The notes under the pieces: generated by a model
What the model was told of the DNA's origin: nothing
The model's database searches: none
What the model saw: only the letters and a program-made list of their open reading frames with translations
NCBI GenBank assembly: GCA_001724425.1
Contig: MEEK01000012.1
Location: forward strand, 1-64,000
Origin: Microbacterium sp. SCN 70-27
GTDB taxonomy: Bacteria > Actinomycetota > Actinomycetes > Actinomycetales > Microbacteriaceae
DNA length: 64,000 nucleotides
Reading direction: 5' to 3'
Shown here: piece by piece, positions 17,589 to 24,979 of the stretch
How the letters are laid out: every line of letters begins with the position of its first letter
Position numbering within the stretch: the first letter of the stretch is position 1
Made by a program: the position numbers and the translations under genes

Positions 17589-18398
17589 TCACCGGTATAT
17601 CGCGGATGCCACGGCGTCGAACACCTCACGACCAGCTGCGATCGTCATCGCGCGGCCGGGGCGGCCGCCCGGCTCGCCGCCGACGACACCGCCCGCCTCG
17701 GTGACGAGGAGCGCGCCGGCCGCGTGATCCCACGGTTGCAGCCCACGCTCGAAGTAGCCGTCGAGGCGGCCGGCCGCGACGTATGCCAGATCCAGCGACG
17801 CGGCGCCGGCGCGGCGCAGGTCGCGCGCGATCGGCATGACCTGCCGAACCCGGGCGAGGTCACCCTCGTGGGTCGCCGGGTCGTATCCGAACCCCGTGGC
17901 GAGGAGCGCCCCGGCATCCGCCCTCTCCGTCACAGCCAGTCGTGCGTCACCGAGCCACGCGCCCCCACCGCGGGTGGCGTGGAACAGTTCGCCGACGGCC
18001 GGGGTGAAGACGACGCCGGCCTGAGCCGCCCACGAGGCCGGATCGGGCGCCCCCGTCACCGCCGCGATCGAAACCGCGTAGTGCGGGATGCCGTAGGCGT
18101 AGTTGACGGTGCCGTCGATGGGATCGACGACCCAGGTGACGTCGGTGGTGCCGCGCTCCGCACCGGACTCCTCCCCCAGGAAGCCGTCGCCCGGACGGGC
18201 CGCGGCGAGTCGGTCACGGATCAGCTGCTCGACCTCGCGGTCTGCGTCGGTGACGATGTCGGCGAGGGCCGACTTCGTCGCGGCGATCCGGACGCCCTCC
18301 TCACGGCGGCGCCGAGCGAGGTCGCCCGCTTCGCGCGCGATCTCCACGGCGAGGCGCAGGAGGTCCGAGGCATCCACCTCTGTCAGACGGTCATCCAC
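17589..18398 (-). CDS. suhB: Inositol-1-monophosphatase family protein
   Basis: 269 residues. The metal-binding motifs of the Li-sensitive phosphatase family are present: GEESGAE (about 76-82), WVVDPIDGTVNYAYGIPHYAVS with D-P-I-D-G-T (about 91-96), and the C-terminal QPWDHAAGALLVTEAGG. Likely substrates are myo-inositol-1-phosphate or a related sugar phosphate in the cytoplasm, feeding phosphatidylinositol and mycothiol synthesis in actinobacteria. It starts 13 bp after the stop of the membrane-protein gene at 18412-19389, so the two probably form one unit. Which paralogue of the family (SuhB, ImpA or a PAP phosphatase) it is remains open. Confidence 0.9.
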   Translation of the reverse strand: MDDRLTEVDASDLLRLAVEIAREAGDLARRRREEGVRIAATKSALADIVTDADREVEQLIRDRLAAARPGDGFLGEESGAERGTTDVTWVVDPIDGTVNYAYGIPHYAVSIAAVTGAPDPASWAAQAGVVFTPAVGELFHATRGGGAWLGDARLAVTERADAGALLATGFGYDPATHEGDLARVRQVMPIARDLRRAGAASLDLAYVAAGRLDGYFERGLQPWDHAAGALLVTEAGGVVGGEPGGRPGRAMTIAAGREVFDAVASAIYR

Positions 18399-18411
18399 GA
18401 GGCCTCGCGCC

Positions 18412-19389
18412 TCACCCCTGCTGCGGCGGGAGCGGCGGCACGGGCGGAACGGGCGGGTAGCCCTGGTACCCGGGCGCCGGCGCGACGGGCGGGGCGGGCT
18501 GCCGGGCGACCGGAGCAGCCTGCGGCGAAGCGGGGGCCGGCTCCTGCGCCGGAGGAACGGCGGGCGACGCCATGCTCGGGTGGCCGGTGTAGTAGGCGTT
18601 CCAGTCCGGCGAACCGTCGGGGAGGACCGGCAACGGCGTCCAGCCGTCGGCGTACGTCGGCCACGCGGATGCCACGGGAGCGGCGGGCGCGCCGTATGCG
18701 GCCGGAGCTCCGGGGGTGCCGGGGAGGCCGTACGCGGGCGCGGCGGCGTATCCGCCGGGCACCGCAGGCCGCGGCCTCTTGGGCGCGAACAGTGCGTTGA
18801 CGAGGGGAACGAGCGCCGTGCCGACCGCGGCGAGGATCGCGAGAGCGACGACGACGCGCCAGTACAGCGGACGGAAGTCGGTGAACTCCTCGCCGATCAG
18901 AGCGATGACCAGCATCGCGGCGAGGATCACGACGAGGCCGATCGTCACGTAGGTCACGACAGTCGTGAAGGTCATCGGGTGTCGCAGGTGTGCGGGGATC
19001 AGCAGTCGCGCATGGAGGAGGGCGCCCTGGATGATCAGCGCGATCAGCACGAAACGGAAGAACCGTTCGGCGCCGATCCCGTAGCTCGACTCCGATGGCA
19101 TCCAGATGAGGAACGCGCCGATCAGGAGCGTCAGCACCCACGCGACCATGCTCGCGAGCGCGAGCCACGCGGGGCGGCGCGACGCGAGGTTCGCCTCGCC
19201 GATCGAGACACCGGCGAAGCCCGCCAGAAGCAGGATCGTCAGGAACGCCTTGCCGACGATCCCGTTGTCGTCACCGATGAGCACCCACACGACGCAGACG
19301 ATCGCCGCCGCGATGAGTGCGCCGATGGCGACCCAGATGGATGCCCGGAGGATCCGGGTCGACGAGGGAGAGGTGATCGGCTCCGACAT
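18412..19389 (-). CDS. Multi-pass membrane protein with proline-rich C-terminal tail, function unknown
   Basis: 325 residues. Seven or so hydrophobic segments occupy residues 15-215; the remaining 110 residues are Pro/Ala/Gly/Tyr-rich and end in repeated P-P-V-P-P-L-P type sequence. No catalytic motif was recognised. Proteins of this shape are common and uncharacterised in Microbacteriaceae. The ATG at 19389 has AAGGGA about 6 nt upstream, which favours it over an earlier in-frame start (19458) lying in the terminator and tRNA region. It is followed closely by the inositol monophosphatase gene. Confidence 0.75.
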   Translation of the reverse strand: MSEPITSPSSTRILRASIWVAIGALIAAAIVCVVWVLIGDDNGIVGKAFLTILLLAGFAGVSIGEANLASRRPAWLALASMVAWVLTLLIGAFLIWMPSESSYGIGAERFFRFVLIALIIQGALLHARLLIPAHLRHPMTFTTVVTYVTIGLVVILAAMLVIALIGEEFTDFRPLYWRVVVALAILAAVGTALVPLVNALFAPKRPRPAVPGGYAAAPAYGLPGTPGAPAAYGAPAAPVASAWPTYADGWTPLPVLPDGSPDWNAYYTGHPSMASPAVPPAQEPAPASPQAAPVARQPAPPVAPAPGYQGYPPVPPVPPLPPQQG

Positions 19390-19430
19390 GGGGGTCCCTT
19401 CACTGGCTGACCCGTCCATCCTGACAGAGA

Positions 19431-19455
19431 AACGGCCCCGCGTTGCGGGGCCGTT
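19431..19455 (-). terminator. Terminator of tRNA-Tyr
   Basis: Stem AACGGCCCCGC with GCGGGGCCGTT (11 bp, 3-nt loop), 7 nt beyond the tRNA 3' end, followed on the minus strand by TTTCTCT. Confidence 0.8.
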
Positions 19456-19462
19456 CACAGGG

Positions 19463-19544
19463 TGGCGAGTGAGGGATTCGAACCCCCGAAGTCGAAGACG
19501 GCTGATTTACAGTCAGATCCCTTTGGCCGCTTGGGTAACTCGCC
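19463..19544 (-). tRNA. tRNA-Tyr (anticodon GUA)
   Basis: 82 nt on the minus strand with a long variable arm, as expected for class II bacterial tRNA-Tyr. The acceptor stem GGCGAGT pairs with ACTCGCC; the anticodon loop reads CTGTAAA between CTGA and TCAG; the T-arm holds GGTTCGAATCC. CCA is not encoded. Confidence 0.95.
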
Positions 19545-19593
19545 AGGTGCGCACCCGCCCGGCTTTTCCAGTCGACCGGAGGCGCGATCAACC

Positions 19594-19599
19594 ATCTTA
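19594..19599 (-). promoter_or_regulatory. -10 box for tRNA-Tyr
   Basis: TAAGAT on the minus strand, about 50 nt upstream of the mature 5' end. TTGCAT at 19614-19619 could be a -35, but the spacing (14 bp) is short. Confidence 0.4.
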
Positions 19600-19664
19600 C
19601 CGGTCCGCGGGCGATGCAAAGAACCATGCACGCCCGGGCGCGCGTCGGATGCGATCGACCGGGG

Positions 19665-20144
19665 TCAGTTGAGCACGCGGGCGACGAAGTCCTCGACGCG
19701 GCGGCGGGTGCCGTCGATCCGCCGATCGACACTCGCCCGCACCTCACTCGGCGCGAGCGGGGCCGCAAGGCGCACGTTCTCGTGGCATCCGAGGTCCGCG
19801 CACATGTACGTCCCGACGCTGTCGCCGCGCGCCCCCGCCGCCCCGGCCCGGCGGGCGGTGAACAGCGCGACCTGGTTGCCGGGCTGCATCGTGTGGCAGA
19901 GATTGCACACTGCGGCGCGCCCCCGCGAGCCGGACGCCGCCCGCAACACGATCCCGGTCGGCACGCCGTCGCGTTCGACGATGACGTATCCGCGGCCACG
20001 GTCTTCGGGGTCCGACCACGCGACGAAGTCGAGGTGATCCCAATCGGCCAGGACGAACGACATCGGGAAGCTCAGACGCTCGCGTTCCTCGGGGGACGCG
20101 TTCACGATCGCCGCGCGGACCTCATCTTCGGTGAGCGCTTGCAT
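19665..20144 (-). CDS. FBP-domain (EF-G-binding type) zinc-finger protein
   Basis: 159 residues. The C-terminal half has a treble-clef zinc site: [10 protein letters not shown] (near residue 80) and [14 protein letters not shown] (near 113), giving four cysteines in two C-x2-C / C-x4-C pairs. Upstream is [18 protein letters not shown], typical of the actinobacterial FBP_C family, named for fibronectin binding but related to FusB-type proteins that bind elongation factor G. Role in translation is therefore likely, by family only. The ATG is preceded by TAGACT six bases upstream. It is divergent from yajQ across the repeat-bearing 565-bp spacer. Confidence 0.85.
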   Translation of the reverse strand: MQALTEDEVRAAIVNASPEERERLSFPMSFVLADWDHLDFVAWSDPEDRGRGYVIVERDGVPTGIVLRAASGSRGRAAVCNLCHTMQPGNQVALFTARRAGAAGARGDSVGTYMCADLGCHENVRLAAPLAPSEVRASVDRRIDGTRRRVEDFVARVLN

Positions 20145-20150
20145 CGCTCC

Positions 20151-20156
20151 AGTCTA
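20151..20156 (-). promoter_or_regulatory. -10 box of the FBP gene
   Basis: TAGACT on the minus strand, 6 nt from the ATG at 20144. Confidence 0.6.
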
Positions 20157-20266
20157 CGAACCGGCCATGCCGCCGGGGCGGCGGGTGCTCGCGCCTGCGC
20201 GGTGGGTGTCGATGCCGGTGTCGCGCCCGCGCCGGTGCCGCGCCGCAGCAGTGCGGGCGGGGCGGC

Positions 20267-20363
20267 GTGACGAATGCAGGAGTTCTGTGACAGGTGACCC
20301 CGAGGGGCGCGCAACGGCGCGGGGCGGCGCTCGCGGATCGTGCGGAGCTCCTGCATACGTCAC
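20267..20363. repeat. Inverted-repeat element, family A, copy 1
   Basis: Left arm GTGACGAATGCAGGAGTTC; the right arm, reverse-complemented, is GTGACGTATGCAGGAGCTC (17 of 19 match). About 51 bp of GC-rich sequence separates the arms. The same arms in the same order recur at 20494-20589 and, more diverged, inside a gene at 37181-37266. Confidence 0.8.
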
Positions 20364-20493
20364 CGGTCGAGGCGACCACACCGGCGACCGCGGAGTTGAT
20401 CGCGAGGGTGTGGTGGGGCGCGGCCGAGCGCGGTGGGGGCGGCCCGGCAGCGGGCCGGTGGCAGCAGCACCGCAGAGGCGAGCGCCGGACGGC

Positions 20494-20589
20494 GTGACGA
20501 ATGCAGGAGTTCTGTCACCGGCGGGCGCCCAGGTGGCGCGAAACCGCGGGCCGCGCGCGCGGACCGTGCGGAACTCCTGCATACGTCAC
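20494..20589. repeat. Inverted-repeat element, family A, copy 2
   Basis: Left arm identical to copy 1 over GTGACGAATGCAGGAGTTCT; the right arm, reverse-complemented, is GTGACGTATGCAGGAGTTCC. The inner sequence is diverged from copy 1 except next to the right arm (GTGCGGA), so the arms are the conserved part. Confidence 0.8.
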
Positions 20590-20697
20590 CGGCCGCGCCC
20601 ACAACTCCGGGGACCGCGCCCGGCCGCCCGCCGCGCGGCCACAAGACCGGGAACCGCGCCCGGCCGCCCGGCACCAGCGGCGCGCGGGGCCGCGGGC

Positions 20698-20703
20698 TAC
20701 AGT
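20698..20703 (+). promoter_or_regulatory. -10 box of yajQ
   Basis: TACAGT, 6 nt before the ATG at 20710. Confidence 0.6.
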
Positions 20704-20709
20704 GAGTGC

Positions 20710-21198
20710 ATGGCCGACAGTTCCTTCGACATCGTCTCCAAGATCGACCGCCAGGAGGCGGACAACGCCTTCAACCAGGCCCGCAAGGAGGTCGAGCAGC
20801 GCTACGACTTCAAGGGCACGGATGCCTCGATCGACTGGTCCGGTGAGGCGATCCTCATCAAGGCCAACAGCGAGGAGCGCGCGAAGGCCGTGCTCGACGT
20901 GTTCCAGTCGAAGCTCATCAAGCGCGGGATCTCCCTGAAGTCGCTCGACTCCGGCGAGCCGCAGGCCTCCGGCAAGGAGTACCGCATCACCTCGACGCTC
21001 AAGGAGGGCATCTCCTCCGAGAACGCGAAGAAGATCTCGAAGATCATCCGCGACGAAGGCCCCAAGTCGGTGAAGTCGCAGATCCAGGGCGATGAGCTGC
21101 GCGTGCAGTCGAAGTCGCGCGACGACCTGCAGGAGGTCCAGCGGCTGCTCAAGGCCGCCGACCTCGACGTCGACCTGCAGTACGTCAACTACCGCTGA
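20710..21198 (+). CDS. yajQ: YajQ-family nucleotide-binding protein
   Basis: 162 residues, the normal family length. Two ferredoxin-like halves are seen, with [19 protein letters not shown] at the N-terminus and [17 protein letters not shown] near the C-terminus. Family members bind nucleotides; a Xanthomonas homologue binds cyclic di-GMP and acts with a transcription factor, but that role is not established for actinobacteria. The open frame runs far upstream through the repeat region; the ATG at 20710 is chosen because it gives the family N-terminus and follows TACAGT. It converges on the PhzF-like gene with only 3 bp between. Confidence 0.93.
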   Translation: MADSSFDIVSKIDRQEADNAFNQARKEVEQRYDFKGTDASIDWSGEAILIKANSEERAKAVLDVFQSKLIKRGISLKSLDSGEPQASGKEYRITSTLKEGISSENAKKISKIIRDEGPKSVKSQIQGDELRVQSKSRDDLQEVQRLLKAADLDVDLQYVNYR

Positions 21199-21201
21199 GC
21201 C

Positions 21202-22044
21202 TCAGCCCCGGATCGGGACGGCATTCCCCGACACGATCACGCCTCCGCGGGCGGGGATGTCGACCGTCAGCACGCCGGGCCGCCCGACGTGCTCGCCCTG
21301 CTCTATGACCATCCGCGCGGGTGCGCCACCGAGGTCGCGCAGGTAGGCGCCGACAGCGGCGGCCGCCGAGCCTGTCGCGGGATCTTCCGTGATGCGGCCG
21401 ACGGGGAAGAGGTTCCGCGCGGCGAACCGCTCGGGCCCGAGTCGATGCAGCACCGTGATGGTCGCCGGCCAGCCGCGCTCGTCCATGAGGGCGCGGACGG
21501 CGTCGGGGTCGAATGCGAACGCGTCGAACACGGCCCGGTCGGCGATCACCACGACGGGGTGCGGGTTCCCGGCATTCGACAGCCGCGGCGGCAGCTCCGG
21601 ATCGAGCGCCGCGTGCGGCACTCCGAGGAGCGACAGGATCGCGTCGAGATCGGCCCCTGGAAGCTCCGCGACGACCGGCTCGATGCTCGTGAACGCGGCA
21701 CGCAGCCCGCTCACATCGCGCGACCTGACGATCTCGACGAGCCCGACGGCAGTCCGGAAGACGACCGGTCCGAGCGCGCCGTCCCGCTCGGCGAGCGCGA
21801 TCGCCGTCGCGATCGTCGCGTGCCCGCAGAACGGCACTTCCGCGATCGGCGAGAAGTAGCGGATGCCGAAGACGCCGCCCTCCTCCCCCGTCACGAATGC
21901 CGTCTCGGCGTAGTCGATCTCGGCCGCGATCCGCTGCATCTCGGCATCGCTGAGCGACTCCGCTCCGAGGACGACGCCGGCGGGGTTGCCCCCGTCGGGT
22001 TCGGTCGTGAACGCCGCGTACCGGAGGATGTCGAGCTCGGCCAT
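21202..22044 (-). CDS. PhzF-family isomerase/epimerase-like protein
   Basis: 280 residues with the two-lobed diaminopimelate-epimerase-like fold of the PhzF family. N-terminal YAAFTTEPDGGNPAGVVL, the catalytic-glutamate region EIDYAETAFVT (about residue 43), PFCGHATIATAIAL, and ITEDPATGSAAAAVGAYL in the C-terminal lobe. No phenazine genes are nearby, so the true reaction is unknown; most family members in soil actinobacteria are orphan enzymes. The start at 22044 follows TACGCT by 6 nt; an in-frame ATG 30 nt further upstream lies before that box and is rejected. Confidence 0.88.
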   Translation of the reverse strand: MAELDILRYAAFTTEPDGGNPAGVVLGAESLSDAEMQRIAAEIDYAETAFVTGEEGGVFGIRYFSPIAEVPFCGHATIATAIALAERDGALGPVVFRTAVGLVEIVRSRDVSGLRAAFTSIEPVVAELPGADLDAILSLLGVPHAALDPELPPRLSNAGNPHPVVVIADRAVFDAFAFDPDAVRALMDERGWPATITVLHRLGPERFAARNLFPVGRITEDPATGSAAAAVGAYLRDLGGAPARMVIEQGEHVGRPGVLTVDIPARGGVIVSGNAVPIRG

Positions 22045-22050
22045 TCCGTC

Positions 22051-22056
22051 AGCGTA
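22051..22056 (-). promoter_or_regulatory. -10 box of the PhzF-like gene
   Basis: TACGCT on the minus strand, 6 nt from the ATG at 22044. Confidence 0.6.
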
Positions 22057-22108
22057 CGAGCGGCAGCGGCGCACCGGACCGGGCCGATCGCAGATCCGTG
22101 GCCCGGTG

Positions 22109-22546
22109 TCAGCGCCGCGCGAGCGGGGACCAGTCCACTTCGAGCGCGTCGGGGCGGCTGGGTGACACCGCGGCGACGAGGACGTCGCCGACCCTCGGCC
22201 ATGCCGAGCGCGGCAGCACCACGACCTGTGTGAGCGTGTGGGCAGGGGCCCCGTCGGCGGTCACGGCGAGCTCGACGGTGCACTCCTGATAGCGGCGACG
22301 CCCCTCCGGCGCACTCACCGCGACGACGCGGACCCGACCGCGCACGGCGTCGGCGAGGGGGTCGCCCGTGATCCGCTCGAGCCACTGCGCCGCCTGCGCG
22401 AGCGGGCTCTCACTCTCGGACTCGATCGCGCCGATGCCGTCGCGCCGGGGGTCGCCCGCACCCGCACCGCGACTCGCGCCGGCACCAGCACCGCCACCCG
22501 CACCCGACCCCGCACCGGCACCCGCACCAGCCCGCGCGTCAGGCAT
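22109..22546 (-). CDS. Hypothetical protein with Gly/Ala-repeat N-terminus
   Basis: 145 residues, family not recognised. Residues 5-31 are almost only G and A with a few R and S, encoded by an imperfect six-base repeat. The remaining 105 residues look folded: AQWLERITGDPLADAVRGRV, a beta-rich middle, and VGDVLVAAVSPSRPDALEVDW at the end. The ATG lies inside the last codons of the upstream hydrolase gene (8-base overlap), so translation is coupled. A shorter form starting after the repeat is possible but no good start codon was seen there. Confidence 0.65.
   Translation of the reverse strand: MPDARAGAGAGAGSGAGGGAGAGASRGAGAGDPRRDGIGAIESESESPLAQAAQWLERITGDPLADAVRGRVRVVAVSAPEGRRRYQECTVELAVTADGAPAHTLTQVVVLPRSAWPRVGDVLVAAVSPSRPDALEVDWSPLARR
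22446..22533. repeat. Low-complexity six-base repeat (GGCACC/CGCACC type)
   Basis: A run of imperfect hexamers such as CACCCG and CACCGG encoding the Gly-Ala stretch of the hypothetical protein. Such tracts can change length by slippage without breaking the frame when whole hexamers are gained or lost. Confidence 0.7.
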
Positions 22547-23507
22547 CCATCGCCCCGCGCGTCAGCCAGGTCTGCAGGGCGGCGTACGCGGCCTCCGCCG
22601 CCCCGTGCTCCGAGAGGAACACGTCGTGGATCGCGTCCGGGATGCGGTCGATCGTCACCCGCGGGCCGAGGCGTGTCGCGGCGCGGGCGATGTCGTCGAC
22701 GACCAGCACACTGTCGGTCTTCGTCATCTCGTCCGACCACTGCAGCGGCGACGTCGACCGGGCCGACAGCAGGACGAGAACGGGACAGTCGATCTCGAGA
22801 CCCGCGGCGACGGCGGCGTGACCGGCCATCACCGCGGCGAGCCACCCCGGATGCGTGGGGAATCCCCGCTCCGGCCGCCACCCCTCGGGACTGTCCGGAA
22901 GCGTGCCCAGCTCACGCTGCGCCCGCGTGTAGAACCCGAGATCGACGACCGGGTGGACACCGAGCGGATCGAACCTCGCCCGGGCCGCCACGAGCGGCGC
23001 GATGGCCTGGCGCCCGATCGCCCCCGTCTGCAGTTCCAGCCACGGGCTGTTGAGCACGAGGGCCGCTGCGACGCCCGGATGCCGAGCCGCCCAGAGGCTC
23101 AGCGTCAGCCCACCGGTCGAATGCCCCATGAGCACCAGCCGTCGGCCCTTGCGGGCGGTGCCCATGGCCTCCAGCGCAGCCTTGATGTCGGCGTCGTAGT
23201 CCTCGAGGCTCGCCACGTAGCCGGGCGTCTGCCCGGGTCGCTGACTGCGCCCGTACTTGCGCAGGTCGAGCGCGTAGAAGTGCGCCCCGAGCCCCGCCCA
23301 GAACCGGGCGAGCTCCGCCTGGAAGAAATAGTCCGACCATCCGTGCACGTACAGCACGTCGACGCCCGCGAGGGGCTTCAGCACCGCCACGTGCGGCCGG
23401 GCGCGCACGAGTGTCGCGACGACGGGCCCCTCGGCATCCGTTCCGAGATCGAGGGTCAACTGCTCGAACGGCTCCCCGAGGATGTCGGGAGCCCAGGTGG
23501 ATGCCAT
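22539..23507 (-). CDS. Alpha/beta hydrolase, S33/lysophospholipase-like
   Basis: 322 residues. The nucleophile elbow is LVLMGHSTGGLTLS with the catalytic serine near residue 130; LYVHGWSDYFFQAELARFW gives the oxyanion-hole region and IDRIPDAIHDVFLSE the likely catalytic histidine near 280. The closest pattern is the serine aminopeptidase S33 (monoglyceride-lipase-like) group, so an ester substrate is likely. The ATG at 23507 follows TAGGCT by 6 nt; the gene is first in a two-gene unit with the hypothetical protein at 22109-22546. It is the only alpha/beta hydrolase near the menaquinone genes, but nothing specific marks it as MenH. Confidence 0.85.
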   Translation of the reverse strand: MASTWAPDILGEPFEQLTLDLGTDAEGPVVATLVRARPHVAVLKPLAGVDVLYVHGWSDYFFQAELARFWAGLGAHFYALDLRKYGRSQRPGQTPGYVASLEDYDADIKAALEAMGTARKGRRLVLMGHSTGGLTLSLWAARHPGVAAALVLNSPWLELQTGAIGRQAIAPLVAARARFDPLGVHPVVDLGFYTRAQRELGTLPDSPEGWRPERGFPTHPGWLAAVMAGHAAVAAGLEIDCPVLVLLSARSTSPLQWSDEMTKTDSVLVVDDIARAATRLGPRVTIDRIPDAIHDVFLSEHGAAEAAYAALQTWLTRGAMDA

Positions 23508-23513
23508 GGCGCC

Positions 23514-23519
23514 AGCCTA
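23514..23519 (-). promoter_or_regulatory. -10 box of the alpha/beta hydrolase gene
   Basis: TAGGCT on the minus strand, 6 nt from the ATG at 23507. Confidence 0.6.
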
Positions 23520-23535
23520 GCCAGAGCGCCGAGCT

Positions 23536-24909
23536 CTACTCCGCCCGCGAGACCCGCACCATCTCGTCGCGGTCGACGACCTTGATGCGGGCGCGCTCGA
23601 CCGGCGCGCCGAGCGCGATCTCGTGCTCGTCGAGGCGGTGCCACCCGTCGAGGTCGGTCCAGGTCACGCCGCGCGATTCGAGGAGGGCGGGGATCGCCTC
23701 GGGCGACGGGTCCTCCGGAGCCCACCACGAGCCTTGGTCGTTGATGAGGTGGCTCACCGTCTCCATGGCATCCGACTTCGTGTGGCCGATGAGGCCGACC
23801 GGGCCGCGCTTGATCCACCCCGTCGCGTACACGCCGGGCACGCGCTCGTTCGAGTCCTTCTTCAGCACCTGGCCCTCGTGGTTCGGGATGACGCCGTGCT
23901 TCTTGTCGAAGGGGACGCCCTCGAGCGGCGATCCGAAGTACCCGATGGCGCGGTAGACCTGCTGCACGGCGACCTCGCGCAACTCGCCCGTGCCCTCGAC
24001 GCCGCCCTGACCGTCGGGCCGCGTGCGCTCGTACACGATCGCCGCCGCGCGCCCCGTGTCATCGGTGCGGATCTCGACGGGCTTCGCCCAGAAGTGCAGG
24101 TGGAGGCGACGGGATGCCTCGCCGCCGGCGTTGTTCACCGAGGGGCGCTGCCGCCACGACTGCAGCACGCGGTCGATCACCATGACCTGCTTGTTGGAGG
24201 CGATCGCGGCCTTCGACGCCTCGTCGTAGTCGAAGTCCTCGTCGTAGACGACCATGTCGACGTCGCGCAGCTCGCCGAGCTCGCGCAGCTCGAGCGGCGT
24301 GAACTTCACCTGCGCGGGGCCGCGGCGCCCGAACACGTGCACATCGGTGATCCGGGATGCCTCGAGCCCGGCCTGCACGTTCGCGGGGATCTCGGTCGGG
24401 AGGAGATCCTCGACGTGCTTGGCGAGGACGCGGGCGACGTCGAGGGCGACGTTGCCGACCCCGACGACGGCGACGGACTCGGCATCCAGCGGCCACTCCC
24501 GCGGGAAGTCGGGGTGGCCGTCGTACCAGCTGACGAAGTCGGCCGCCCCGTGCGAGCCGACCGCGTCGATGCCGGGGATGTCGAGCTGCGCGTCGCGAAT
24601 CGCCCCGGTCGCGAAGATGACCGCGTTGTAGTGACGCTTCAGGTCGTCGAGAGTGAGGTCCTCCCCGAAGCGGACGTTCCCGAAGATGCGGATGTCGCCG
24701 CGGTCGAGCACGTCGCGCAGCGCCGTGATGATGCCCTTGATGCGCGGGTGGTCGGGGGCGACGCCGTAACGCACGAGGCCGTACGGGGCCGGCAGGTGGT
24801 CGAAGAGGTCGATCGAGACGTCGAACTTGCGCTCCGCCTTCAGGAGGATGTCCGCGGCGTAGATGCCGGCGGGACCGGCGCCGACGATGGCGAGCCTCAG
24901 CTTGGTCAT
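23536..24909 (-). CDS. fprA: Ferredoxin/adrenodoxin-type NADP+ reductase (FprA-like)
   Basis: 457 residues. An FAD-binding GAGPAGIYAADILL lies near residue 10 and an NADP-binding VVGVGNVALDVARVL near 155, with GTGELREVAVQQVYRAIGY in the FAD domain and ATGWIKRGPVGLIGHTKSD at the C-terminal FAD contact. These match the mycobacterial FprA family, soluble NADPH-ferredoxin reductases that feed electrons to ferredoxins, for example for P450 enzymes. The ATG at 24909 is chosen over one 21 nt upstream because AAAGGA sits at a normal distance before it and it gives the family N-terminus. The gene stands alone between two leaderless genes. Confidence 0.92.
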   Translation of the reverse strand: MTKLRLAIVGAGPAGIYAADILLKAERKFDVSIDLFDHLPAPYGLVRYGVAPDHPRIKGIITALRDVLDRGDIRIFGNVRFGEDLTLDDLKRHYNAVIFATGAIRDAQLDIPGIDAVGSHGAADFVSWYDGHPDFPREWPLDAESVAVVGVGNVALDVARVLAKHVEDLLPTEIPANVQAGLEASRITDVHVFGRRGPAQVKFTPLELRELGELRDVDMVVYDEDFDYDEASKAAIASNKQVMVIDRVLQSWRQRPSVNNAGGEASRRLHLHFWAKPVEIRTDDTGRAAAIVYERTRPDGQGGVEGTGELREVAVQQVYRAIGYFGSPLEGVPFDKKHGVIPNHEGQVLKKDSNERVPGVYATGWIKRGPVGLIGHTKSDAMETVSHLINDQGSWWAPEDPSPEAIPALLESRGVTWTDLDGWHRLDEHEIALGAPVERARIKVVDRDEMVRVSRAE

Positions 24910-24947
24910 GCGGGGTGTCCTTTGCATCACGGAACCGGCGCACTCCC

Positions 24948-24969
24948 GGTCCCTGAACCTGTCGAAGGG
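24948..24969. repeat. Short repeat fragment of the CTTCGACAGG...CAGGGACC type
   Basis: GGTCCCTGAACCTGTCGAAGGG is an imperfect palindrome with CCCT and AGGG ends. From memory, near-identical sequences are dispersed in many bacterial genomes; only one copy was found in this window. It sits between the fprA start and the end of the polyprenyl synthase gene. Confidence 0.5.
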
Positions 24970-24979
24970 TCGGAGGGCG

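Larger units (their letters stand above)
20145..20709. other. 565-bp gene-free stretch between divergent genes
   Basis: No credible gene: the short open frames here have no ribosome-binding site and are made of GC-rich repeat sequence. The stretch holds the promoters of the two flanking genes at its ends and two copies of a roughly 97-bp inverted-repeat element (20267-20363, 20494-20589). Further short direct repeats of CGCGCCCGGCCGCCC occur at about 20616-20670. Confidence 0.75.

Noticed and set aside
20145..20709. CRISPR array or tandem repeat locus
   Set aside because: Only two elements, each bounded by inverted arms, with no regular direct repeat and spacer pattern and no cas gene.
22539..23507. 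Alpha/beta hydrolase as MenH
   Set aside because: GHSTGG and the long insert fit S33 lipase-like proteins; MenH is usually about 250-270 residues with a different lid. Left as a generic hydrolase.
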